Assembly: GCA_021464245.1 (NCBI GenBank)
Contig: JADCRB010000043.1
Coordinates: 2,305,480 to 2,369,479 of the forward strand
Source: Carallia brachiata
Lineage: Eukaryota; Streptophyta; Magnoliopsida; Malpighiales; Rhizophoraceae
DNA: 64,000 nucleotides
Direction of reading: 5' to 3'
Part shown: positions 1 to 11,318 of the stretch, one piece after another
Layout of the letters: every line of letters begins with the position of its first letter
Position numbering within the stretch: the first letter of the stretch is position 1
Made by a program: the position numbers and the translations under genes
The notes under the pieces: generated by a model
What the model was told of the DNA's origin: nothing
Seen by the model: only the letters and a program-made list of their open reading frames with translations
Databases searched by the model: none

Positions 1-2063
1 CACATTCATTTGTGATCTTGAGGCCGATTTCATCAGAAATCATCCCATGGGACCAAAAGTATTCGTATGTTGCCGGAATATCCCGATCAAGTCTAAGAAG
101 CGGATTCCCAATCTAATAAGAGAAAGCAAGGTGTTACAGAGAAATCAAAAGGAATACAAGAAAGTACTAGACACCAAAGAAATGCCAGTCATTGACATAG
201 GACTAGTTGAGTTTTCTTACAGCTACTCCTTTGATATTGAACTTGAAACCAGTGTAGTGTGCGTTATGGTCCAATAGAACTCCTGCGAACTGTGGAATGT
301 AATGGCCTGCGTAATATTCAAAGATCCAAAAAAATAACTGAAGCTGTGACTTGAATAAAGAAAAGGAAAGGTAATATGCTGCAATTGTATTCACAATGTT
401 CCAAACTTCTATAAATAAATGTCTTTGTTTCTCCGTTGTCGAAAGCAAAATCCTTTGATGAACTTGACTTCATATTATATATTGAACCAAAATTTTATCT
501 TCTATAACTTTTTCCTTTCATCACTCGTTTAGAAATTAGTAGATGGCAGTCATAATAGAGTAGCAATCTTGCAAATTTGGCATCAAAAATTAGCAAGCAC
601 TTAAGATTATATCTGTTGATACTCTTTGTGCACCTGCATAGCTTTCTCCAGTAAGAAACAATTCTCGGGTTTTGAATTCTGGGAACTTGTCATACCACTT
701 CAACAAGAACATGTGCATATCTTTGGCTGCCAAGAATAATGAATGATGATTAGATAAATAAGAGCAAAGATCAATCCTAATAACAATGGTGCACCTTATT
801 TTGTATGTTATATGTCATCAAATTAGAAGACAATTGGCTGGTTTGGTAACAAGCTGTACCAGTGGAGGCATCCCCAGCAGTATAATCGGAAGAAGTATTT
901 GAGTAGGACCATCCTACTCCAGCAGGAGACTCGACGAAGAGGAGATTCGATGCTGCAAAAGTTGAGAATGGGTGTAAGCATGAGATCAGAGTTTTCCTGG
1001 AATTATATGCTTAAATCAGAGTTTGTGATGCTCATGCTACCTCTGTTCCAGGACATGGAGTTTCTTCGCAGGCCTCTGCCATCCCCTGTGGGGAAAAATG
1101 GACCTAACTCCGTGAAGGCACCTCCACCCACGGAGGAACAACCTGGGCCTGCACATGGAACATTACCATCAAACACAATGACCAGCACAGGCTTTACTAA
1201 GACTAATGAATTGCCAATCATGGCAATAAAATCCGATTATATACAATTAACAAAAATTGTTTGAATCAGATATGTAAAATCTTTCAATTCTCAGGGCAGT
1301 CATTCCCGATCAATGTTCAGTGATGTACTGATTTCCCATCTAAGAATGGAAAGGATTTGATTGTCCAACTCTTGTCAGGCTGTACATAGTTCATTTGAAT
1401 TGTTTGGCTAGACAACCTTCCAAACTTCCAGATTTTAGATCTAGCAATTGTTTTTTTTTTTTTTTTCTGGGTATTGTTTGTCAAATTTTGCTCTTCCTCC
1501 ATTCTTTTAACCCCGGAACTTAGCAATCAAGTAGAGCACATAAGAAAAGCCCGTAAGGACCAAATTTGTCGCCAATTCCAAAATCAAAGTTAATGCTGCT
1601 GAATCAGATAATTATATGTATGTGCGGTTGTTCCTTCTGACCACGACAGGAACAATAACAACAAAGTTTCACTCACAGATTGTGTAACTCTCAAATTCAA
1701 TTGGGATAAGTTTGACGAATTTTTTCAACTTAAACGTTTAGCCACCTACAGTCTACACGTGGGAGTGGATATCCATTTACATGGAACAGAATGCTAAATT
1801 TAGCACCCCAAATCTTTTCAATAGACTGAAAGTGGGAGGGAGAGAGAGAGAGGAAAGGAATAGGAAATGGGTCCTTCTTGTGAAAATCAGAATTGAAGGA
1901 CGTCAACGACAAGTACAGTCGAAAGAGGGAAAAAAACACAGTTGCTGCAAAAAAAGTTGTGAAAAAAAAAAACCAAAAACCAAAAACAAAAGAACCCCAT
2001 TAAGCAGACATAATAGTTCAACATCATAATCGAAAAATAAAAACAAAACTATAAATAATCTCA

Positions 2064-2099
<36 letters not shown>

Positions 2100-2390
2100 A
2101 TGACCTCCATTGAGCCAGAGAGCAAGGGGCTTCTTGAGAGGTTCCTTGTCAGCCTCAACAAAGTAGTAAAACAAGCTCCTTCCATTCTTAGTGTCCACAT
2201 CAACATACCCTGCAAACTGCCTGAACTCAATCTTAGGTTGACCAGGCAACTGAACCACCAGATCCTCGGCCGGAAATCCCTCCACCACATTACTCACCAA
2301 CCACCCAAAAACCAACACAGCAGCTGCAACCAATACCCCACCGCCACCAAAACAGCACCTACCCTTCTCAGAAAACCCCATTGCCCTCAC
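1..2390 (-). CDS. Serine carboxypeptidase-like protein, copy A (3' part beyond window)
   Basis: Secreted or vacuolar alpha/beta-hydrolase of peptidase family S10. Exons read on the minus strand: 2105-2390, 1041-1148, 860-952, 634-726, 221-306 and 1-112 (continuing off the window). All borders are GT-AG and the phases agree. Exon 1 gives a hydrophobic signal segment, then a mature start with the motif [19 protein letters not shown]. The oxyanion motif NGGPGCSS spans the exon 1/2 junction. [11 protein letters not shown] is in exon 3, and the nucleophile motif GESYAG spans exons 4/5. The catalytic Asp and His would lie outside the window. Compared with copy B, exon 6 has four A residues at 55-58 and stays in frame. 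It resembles the Arabidopsis SCPL42-46 group; the exact member is not assigned. Confidence 0.88.
2068..2095. repeat. (GA)n microsatellite in SCPL-A intron 1
   Basis: Dinucleotide run a few bases inside the donor of intron 1. The same run is at 14558-14583 in copy B with a slightly different length. Confidence 0.9.
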
Positions 2391-5300
2391 AAAAAACCCA
2401 CACCCTATGTCCTATACTAGCTAATATGTATATAAAAAATAATGATTCAAATAAGCAAACCAAAAAGGCACATTCAAAAAAAAGCATTCACAAAAGAACA
2501 GGTGATAATGGTACTGGTCTATGCATGTCGTCTGTATTATATATATCTTTTAGTTGTGAAATAAATTCTATTGCAACAGGGCAAGTGAATCCCTTTGCTT
2601 TAAGGAAAAAGTTAGGTACATAAATATTTTATTTCTAGCTCAAGATCTGGCTCCTCTGGAGTTTACCATATCTGCCAACTGGGGAAGGAACAACAACGTT
2701 AGGAAGTTGCAGGCTGGCCGGAAAGTGCTGGAATAAAATAATTAATTTATTTTCATTGTCCATAACTCCTGCCTTTGTAATGTAATGCTGGAGTCAGTTC
2801 TTATCTATATCTATATAATCTATGTCTATATCTAATCTATATAATCTATATGTATATAATATATTAATTTATTTATGGGTTACATTAAGAAGACATAAGT
2901 TGGTAGACAAAAAATTTGTTAATAATACAATAATTATCAGTATTTGTACAATAAGACTAATAAAATGTGGTATAAAAAATTATTAGATTATTTTTTGTTA
3001 CACAAAAAATCAATGCTGTTATACAAATATATTTTACAGTTATATTATTGACACTTTTTAATCCACTTCTTTTATGTCTCCCAATGTTTTTCCTTTATTT
3101 ATAGATGAGAGATAATTTTTCATCTTAAATTTGAAAGTCTTTTCAATTTATGTGGCATATTTTACATTTTTTATAATGTTGATATTTTAATTATTTTTAT
3201 AAATTTAACTAAAATATATTCTTATAATAAAGTCATTAATTTTTGTGGATAATAGAAAAGTCCAATTCATGTGTATCTTCAGATTACTTGCTATGCATGT
3301 AAAGCTCAAACCGAATTCCAATAGATAATTGTCAATGCACAGGACAATTGATTTTTTTAGTTCATCTTTTAAAATTTTCTTTTTGGGTATTTTTCAGCAT
3401 GCTCTTACTTATTTAAAAAAAAAATCAAGAATTCTCAATGAACAAACCACTCAATTATAATTTTATTTAATTATAGCATTTTAAGTCTAATGGTTTACGA
3501 TTGAAGGGAGATAACAGTCTTTTGAGACTCTAGAGTCTACAATATTTAAGAAAGAAGAGAGGGAACAATACCATAAACGACACTGAAAAAATAATTTGAT
3601 CTGGAGTTATATTGTCATTATTTAAGTATCTTTTTCTTCATCACCTACTACTTCTTTTTTCTTTTTTCGTTTGTTCTTAAAAATTAGAACTAATATCATG
3701 TTTCTTCATATTTTGCTGCGTTTCTTATTAAATTAATGTTCATTAATTTAATTTACATGTTTTTTTAAGCTCTATATGAAATTGGCCTAGTTGGTAGAAT
3801 TTGTTGACCGCAATTCAATTCTTGAGATCACGCCCTTTTTTTCCTATTAATCTCCTAATTTCGCTAAAGATTAAGCAAATTAATTTGAGATATTTAGAGA
3901 CCATAATATCAAAAAAATATTTATTTACAGATTATCGCTTTTGACGATTGGATTACGAAGTGAAAAGTTTAGTGCAATACCATTTTCTAATTTAAACTAG
4001 CCACTTTGGCCTATTCTTTTTTTTTTTTTTTTTTTTCATTTCGATTATTCGTGTTTCCAATTCTCTTGTAACCTGATCAAATTTATCTTTTCTTTTTTGT
4101 TAATATAGTTAACTTTCCTGATATATCAGTGATTACTCTTCGATCTGTTGGCCTGAGAAATTTGAGTGATTGGTGCATACTGATCAGATATAAAATAAAT
4201 AAAAAAGATAAATTTAAATTGGCTAAAAAAAAAAAATCATCGAAAAAGCATTCAATGTCTTCCAACTCAAAATATTTGAATGAAGAATTAAATAAGTTGT
4301 CGCCAAACATTTTTTTTTTGTGCTCATTATTTTTATTAATTTTTTAAATATAAATTATTCATAATTTTATATTATTTAAATATTATTTTATTATTTTTTA
4401 TTTTAAATAGCCCACTTCTCATGCTTCGAACGTCATCTTCTCCCATCGTGTTTCTGTCCATGTAAAAAGTTTCATTTGGCTTCTACGTCCGAAACCGAAA
4501 AACCCTGTCCAAGAATTTGCCGGCCTGCATGCGGGTGCAGCAGCTAACGCCAATGCCCAATTTGCAGTCGATGGGAAGACAGTAAAAGCATTAGCCAATC
4601 ACCGGACGGAAACTTAACCGACAGTCAGCGATAGAAGGAGCCGTACTCGTTGGCTGTATTTTGGGAGCAGTGGCATTGGAATTTTCTTTTATTAAGAGTG
4701 GCATGGGAAATATGAAGCCCATTTTCATCCAAAAAAAAATAAAACTAAATAATAACATTTAAATAGTAACAAATAATATGTATTGATGAATTATTAAAAT
4801 TTAAAAGAATAAATAAATAAATTATTAAAAATCATTAAATATATTATATAATTATTTTATTATAATTTAAAATTAAGTCTCGTAATAAAATTCTTCTCAC
4901 AACTCAACTGTTACAAAAGAGAAAGGCACGTTCGCGGGGGCTCAAATTGAATCTTTAGCCAAAAGCCAAGTTTCCCCATGCCACAACAAGACCATATGAT
5001 ATCGAGCCGTTTGAATTGAAATTTGGCCGAAGGCCATTTTGTGTGGCATGAAAGTCAACTATTGACTACAATTCGGTTTTTATTATATTTTTCCTGATGA
5101 CTGAAAATTCTTTTAAAGCAAGTTTCGTGTTGATTTTTTTTTTTTTTTTGTGAGCCAAAGTTTCGGGTTGATGAAAATGAATATATTAATCAAAAAATCA
5201 GTAAAAAGATATGGGTCCAAGTGATTGTTTTGTGTGTTGGGGACATCATTATCGCTGACCACAATACCTACATTGCTGGTAAATGGGTAATTGAATAAAC

Positions 5301-5882
5301 ATTAAATAAAACTAGTTGGCAGGCCGCACGGGTTTATTTTTTCGAGAAATTCTCTTGTGCAAACTAACTTATTAAAAAAATATATGAAGTAATTAAATTA
5401 TACAATAAAACATTGTTTCATGATAGAATAATTTTGGAGAATATATCAAAAATTGAAATTTTGAATAGTTGTACCACTCACAAAAGAATGTAAGTATGAA
5501 TTATCTTATATAGATATAGATTTGACTGCCAAGAACAATAAACCTTGATTTCAGCTAGAGGAATGACACCAAACTCATGTTGGGAATGAAGGAGTTCCTG
5601 AAAAGGGCATCCAGTGAAGATCTAACACTGATATCCACACCACCTGGTATCGTACGCCATTAATTAATATTACCGAAAAACAGGGTAACTGTACAATTGA
5701 TCTATTAAGAGTACAGCTCAAGATTCATATACAGAATGGCGTCCTCTGTATGTCGGACTGAGAACAACCTGCTCGTGCTGATATGCGCACTATATATATG
5801 AGTGTTTTTGAGCATCTTAAAGACATGCTTAATCTAAGATGGAACCCAAAAAAAAAAAACGAAAGATGGATGAAAATATCAC
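2391..5882. other. Intergenic DNA upstream of SCPL-A, downstream of RimP-A
   Basis: No gene recognised. A TATA-like stretch lies just upstream of the SCPL start, near 2420-2430. At 2803-2870 there is an irregular TATCTA/TCTATA repeat. A higher-GC block at about 4430-4700 is well kept in unit B (about 17570-17840) but has no coding frame; it may be an old element or regulatory DNA. The rest is AT-rich with poly-T runs (4018-4036, 5136-5150). Confidence 0.6.
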
Positions 5883-8231
5883 TCAAATCTCCGAATATAG
5901 TCGTACTAAACGCAAGGAATCAAAGGGCGTAGTCAACCGCCACTCCCTTTGCTTTTTGCTAAGGGGTCTGCCCTTCCCCGATTTTTCTCTATTTATCCTC
6001 ACATTTGCCAAACCCCAAGTGCAACATTGTGCTTCCATGTCAAAAGAGATGAGATTGAAGACACCATCACTTTCTGATAATGGATCCGATGCAGCTCCCT
6101 GAGTGACGTATTTTACATGCATAACCCTTTCCTTGAACCGATCCAGCTCTTCTGGTATCCGAACAACCCTTTCAACACCCGGGGATGAAACCTGTCATGG
6201 ATTTCCACATTTTAGGAGACATGCAAAAATAAATCAAATTTCAGCTCTAAACCATTGGCTAAAAGATATGAAGTAAATCTACCACGAACCTAGCCAAACA
6301 ACGTAAGCATATAATCTCAGTCTCACACATGCAACACTCAACCTAAGGTCATATGGCCTCTACAAAATATGGAAATAATTCTGTCTGTTGATCCGTCATT
6401 TAGATACTAATGTATAATTGTCGAGGCGATTTGGTGCATATGCACCCAGAGTTTTTGTTCACATTCATTCTTACAGGCATAGATTTGCACACTGTACAAT
6501 GAGTACAGCTCAATGAGATTTGAAGAGCTTCACCTCCAAACAGATATTATCAGGTATAGCTTTAGCTAGCTCTGCTTCATCCAACCGTGAGCGATAGGTT
6601 GTAGAAAAGGCTTCAATATCTTCCATAGTTGGGGAGCCAGACCTGCGATCGGTGTTTTAAATTAGAAATCAACAATCAATAAAAAGATGAGAAATAATTA
6701 GACCTGGGAAGACAAACAAATTATAGGAAAATCGCTGAGTCCTGGTTTTCATCAGCATAAGCTATCTGTGGCTGTTATATATCTCAGAAGTCGGAACAAC
6801 ATCAACACTATAAAATACCAACACCTGAACTTCAGATGCCAAAATACATACTGTGAATCTGCTCAGGTTTGTATTCCAACTTATCGAAGATAGAAAAAGC
6901 AAAAGTGCACACTTTGTCAGATAATAAGAATGATTGGCCATAAACCATGAATGAGACTTGCAGCTATCCTTTTCAGTACAAGAAAACCCAAAAAATAAAT
7001 GGATTTCACAAAACAAGCAATGAAGTATCATCTCCATTTCAGAAAAGCTGCATTGCACGACAGCCAACTTAGGTAGACCTTTTCCAACTCAAAATTCAAT
7101 GGAAAAAAAAAACAAATAAAAAAGGGAAAAAACTAGTATGGAGTTTGGACCTAGTTCTGAAGGATACTTACTTGTTTGTAAGCCTCTCAATGCGCACCTG
7201 GATAGTGGAATTCAACAATGTCCTAAAGGCATATATTTTCAGCTCTCCATCAAAGGACAAACAAACCTCTTCAGCTATTGCTAATGCTTCTTTGTCCCAC
7301 CATGTACCTGCAAGGGCAATTCCACCTCCCCCACCTCCATCCCCAACCTTCAGCAAGACAAAATAAAAGAGCATTGTAGGGATAACGTTATCCACAGAAA
7401 TATAAAAAAATAAAGCAAGTAACTTTGTCCAAAGCTTACATAGAGTTCTGCTTCTTCTTCTTCCAAATATTCATCCTCAAAATCACCATCCTCATCACCC
7501 GCTAATGTCCCTATACAGAATTAAAAAAAAAGGGATTTATTTAATGAATTTCCCTCTTGAAATATTTGGGACATCCCAGCATATTTTTTCCGACATGGAA
7601 ACACATAACTAGAACATAACAATAACAATTACAGTTTAGTGATCAGGTAAATCCTGCAAGTGCACAGGCATATCGGACCCATCATTTAGTCCACAGACCA
7701 TTGCAGTTTAATCAAGATAAGCCAAAGACAAAGTGTATTATTGCATAAAAGCAAGCTAAACTCAAGCTTCTCAAAAAAACAAAATCAAAATCAAGACAAA
7801 ATAGACAAAACCCACGAGGGGATTTCTGAAATGAGTCAACTCCTTTATTTTAAGTAATAAAACAAAAGAGACGAAAGTTTAAAATGCTGAGAACAATAAT
7901 AAAGCTGAAGATAGCAAATGGGTAAACGAGTGAAAGTACCATCAGAATCGAAGTCGTCATCAAAGAGAAGCTGAGCTTCTTCTGCGTCGTCGTCGTCGTC
8001 AATTGACACTTCTTCGAGTATGGATGGCTTGAGGACCGGCTCGGGCTTCGAGGCTTTTTTCTTGGCATGAAGGAGCACGGAGGAATTACCCCTTTGAATT
8101 AGACGAAATGGGTATCTCCAAATCGGGAAGGAGAAGCTGTAGGTTGAGACTGAAGTATAGGAGATGGCGGCGATTGGTGGAACCAAGCCTTTTGAAAGCT
8201 TGAAATTCAAAGGTGACATAATGAAATCCAT
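5883..8231 (-). CDS. Plastid RimP-like ribosome maturation factor (UPF0090/DUF150), copy A
   Basis: Predicted 318-residue protein from five exons: 7940-8231, 7440-7510, 7172-7347, 6534-6642, 5883-6191. Phases are consistent and all borders are GT-AG. Exon 1 encodes a Ser/Arg-rich N-terminus typical of a chloroplast transit peptide, then an acidic Asp/Glu stretch that continues in exon 2. Exon 3 and 4 residues fit the RimP N-terminal domain. The exon 4/5 junction recreates the family signature LEVSSPGVER, followed by the C-terminal SH3-like domain. Bacterial RimP helps mature the 30S subunit; a plastid role is inferred from the presequence. Start choice: the upstream Met of MDFIM; the second Met is also possible. 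It is intact, unlike its copy at 20313-21893. Confidence 0.88.
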
Positions 8232-8495
8232 TTTTTATTTAGTGTATTCAATGAAAAATGGATTGGAAGATTGTCATTTGAGGGAGCAGTCCCGACTTCC
8301 CGGTTTCCTGCTGCTGCATTTAAGCAGGGAAACATGCTGTTTGCTCATTGCCTTGACAAAACGGCGTCGCTTCCGAGTCCATTCCTGTCCAATAAAATGA
8401 TGTCGGCGAGAGTCGCAGGACCACGGACTTTTACGATAGAAAGGAGAGGAGGGATGCAGCCGAAAGGTAAAAGGCAGTTAGTTCTAATTTATTTA
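8232..8495 (-). promoter_or_regulatory. Upstream region of RimP-A
   Basis: Region before the RimP-A start, read on the minus strand. It contains the motif GCGACGCCGTTTTG (minus strand, 8357-8370), kept in unit B at about 22907-22920 although exon 1 is lost there. No TATA box was identified. Assignment as promoter rests only on position and conservation. Confidence 0.4.
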
Positions 8496-9402
8496 GGCGT
8501 CATTTGGTTTATAATTTAGAATCAGAATTAGAATAAAAATTAAAATTGAGTAGAATCGATAATAAAATTACTTATTTTAGAACATGTTTAGTTTATTTTA
8601 AAATCAAAATCAAAATCTTTTATAGAACATGTTTGATTGACTCTGAAATTGAAATCAATATTAAATTTATTATAATATTTATATCACGCTAAAAAAAATA
8701 AATATTATTAAAATTAAAATTTATAAATATTAAATTGAAAATTATGAAATACAAAAAAAATATTATAATGTAATGTCAAATTAAAAATATTAAATTAACA
8801 TCAAAATAAAATTAAAATTTATGATGAAAATTCGTAATAATAATAACAATAATAATAATAATTAATATTATAACAGTAATAGTGTTGTATAAATAATAAA
8901 ATAATTGATTATCAATAAATCAATGACAATTATAATTATAAAAAATTATTATAGTTTATAATTTAATTATTATCATAAGTTTGGAAATATTTAGTCTTAT
9001 TGTATTATAAAATTATTTATTATTATTATTATTAAAAAGAGGAAAAAATGTAATATCAAAATAAAAAAATTATCCACAGTCAATTTCAATAATAAATTTT
9101 TTAATAAGAAAATAAAAAAATAAGACAAATAGAGGAGAGAAGGACCAACGAGGGAAGTATTTTTTTTTTAATTTTAAACAAAACATGAGAAAGAATGAGA
9201 AAGTGGGATAGTTAGAGATAGTTAAGAGGGAAATGAGAATCATTAATGTATTAAATATAAGAATCAATATTCCTTTAATGTGGAGAATCTCATTCCCTAT
9301 TTTAAAGGAATGAAAATCAATTTTTATTAAATACACAATAAGAATGAGAAATGGGTAGTTGATTTTTATTCCTATACTTTTTTTCCCTAAACAAACACCT
9401 CC
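8496..9402. mobile_element. Tourist-like (PIF/Harbinger) MITE, private to unit A
   Basis: Absent from the matching place in unit B (about 23035), so it inserted after or differentially to the duplication. The left end GGCGTCATTTGGTTT matches the inverted right end (GGAGGTGTTTGTTT). It is flanked by TTA at 8493-8495 and 9403-9405, the target duplication of PIF/Harbinger elements. The interior is very AT-rich with no coding capacity, so it is non-autonomous. Confidence 0.75.
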
Positions 9403-11318
9403 TTAATTGTATTCGAGGATTCATTTATTTTATTTTAACTTAATTTATTTTTTACAATCAAGTATTTTATATTACTACTTTTTTACGGTGTGTTCCATCT
9501 ATTGTTGGTATAAAGGATTTTCTAATTCTCAAAAGAATTTTTTTTTATTTTATTAGAATGGTTTTTAAACACTGATAAAATGTGATGTATATTAAATAAT
9601 TAAATTCATTAAAAAAACAAATAAATCATCAACTGTCGATACAAGTTGAATTTAACCATATAATCTTGCTCGTTAGGAAATGGGTTTACTAGCGGTACTC
9701 ATTGTATGTCAGTTGTTCTAACATTACTATTGGAAACCTTCACCGAGAATTTGGATGTTGCGTGTGATTTTCAATTCTTTTTGCCATTCTCTCTCTCTCT
9801 CGCTAGTCGCTACTAAAGAATCAAACGCGGCCTTCGCGCCAAATGTAGTGAGAGGAGGCTGCTCTATTGGGGTTGTTGGTTTGGTTGGGATGTAGGGCTG
9901 AATGAAAATCAGCTTAACCAAAAATCGAAACCGGTGGTCCGAAGAGCCAGTAATTTAGATTTAAGATTTTTATATTAAAAATCTAAGTTTTAATTTTAGA
10001 AAAAAATATAAAATTTATAAGAATGAAAAGAATTATTTTTATTATATAATTTACAGTTTAATAAACTTGTAATGGACTAAATATGAAATTAGGTTAAACT
10101 GCTCAGATTTTTTTTTTTTAAACCGTTTGGATTAGATAAAGCAATTGAATAGCAAAGAAAAACAATCCGAAAGCCCAATTTTTGGTTAACTAAACTCAAC
10201 GTCTTCCAATCGAAGTTGTTGGTTTAAAATTGAAATCAGCTCCAAACCAAATGACGCTCAGATCTAGGCCTATTTAAGGGCCATGGCCTGTAGTGTTTGC
10301 GACAAAATTGGGCTCCACAGCGTAAAATTGGCTTGTGGCATTCATTGGGTAACGAGGTTTTAACGGCGTAGTACAGGTAAAACTGAAGGACTGGGAACTA
10401 TTTTTTATTTTTTTTAATGAAAAAAAATTTTATTGCATGTATGTCGAATCTACAGATCAGAACTAGAATATTTTTATTTAAAAGTTTCATTCCACTCAAC
10501 TTATAAGGAAGAGATCACTCAATTAATGTTGAATCTAATAGTAACTTCTCCTTATTGGTTATGACAATTAATAAGTCAACTGCACATAACTTATAATCAA
10601 ATTAGAGAAATCAAAAGTGAATGCTTTAGAGAAATCAAAAGTGAATGCTCTAGAATTCGAGTCACAAATGAGGAAGACGTATAGAATTGCCACAAAATCA
10701 CCACCTAAAAACCAAGAATTAGCGTACCAAAATGAATCAAAATCCTAAACCAATTTCCTCAGTCGGAGTTTGACCAATTGTCACAATTTAGTGAATTTTT
10801 CTGCTGCAAATGTGGCAATTGCTATGCTGGTTTTGAAGTGCACAGCCATTTGATCTACAAGAATCCTTGCACAAAGATAAGAACATTGTGAAGCTTAATC
10901 ATTTCTTATCAAACAGACTTTTATCAATCATAATTGGTTGACTTCTCTTACAAGAATGGATTTATAATCTCCGACAATTCTGGAACTAAGCACATTCTGT
11001 GATGCCAAAGCCTAGAGATTCAGACAAAGCATGTATTGCTAGAGCATGAGTCTCAACCTGTGAGATCCATTTGGATCTTTCGAATTTGAATAGAAATAAA
11101 TTGCATTCAACTAAAAGAAAGACAAAGGCTTGAGGCTCTCCGACTCTTCACAATTATAATTTAAAGTACGTCATTTTCTTCTTTGAAATCATTATAGATG
11201 GAAACTGAATCACTTCTTAATTGCCTTCTAGAGATAAGGTTATTTTGGAACTGTGGTTTTTGAAAGAACTAAGAAGTTATACCAACTACCAAGATTTGAT
11301 TGAATGATGACACAATTC
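9403..11318. other. Junction region between duplication units
   Basis: No gene recognised. It holds the end of unit A similarity (about 9765), a short GC-richer stretch 9780-9900, and the 3' flank of SCPL-B. A perfect-but-one 24-bp tandem duplication lies at 10603-10626 and 10627-10650. The 5' boundary of unit B must lie somewhere in or left of this stretch. Confidence 0.6.
10603..10650. repeat. 24-bp direct tandem duplication
   Basis: Two adjacent copies of a 24-mer beginning TAGAGAAATCAAAAG, differing at the last base. Confidence 0.9.

Larger units (their letters stand above)
1..9765. repeat. Tandem segmental duplication, unit A (left end outside window)
   Basis: This stretch aligns co-linearly with 12475-23505, through exons, introns and intergenic DNA. 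Window base 1 corresponds to about 12475. Similarity fades at about 9765, just after a shared stretch reading GAGAATTTGGATGT (23505 in unit B). The left boundary is not visible. In unit B the segment must begin between 9766 and the end of SCPL-B at 11319, or earlier. Private differences: unit A carries a Tourist-like insertion at 8496-9402. Confidence 0.9.

Noticed and set aside
899..1264. Plus-strand ORFs of 121 codons at 899-1264 and 13394-13759
   Set aside because: They are antisense to SCPL exons 2 and 3 and cross introns.
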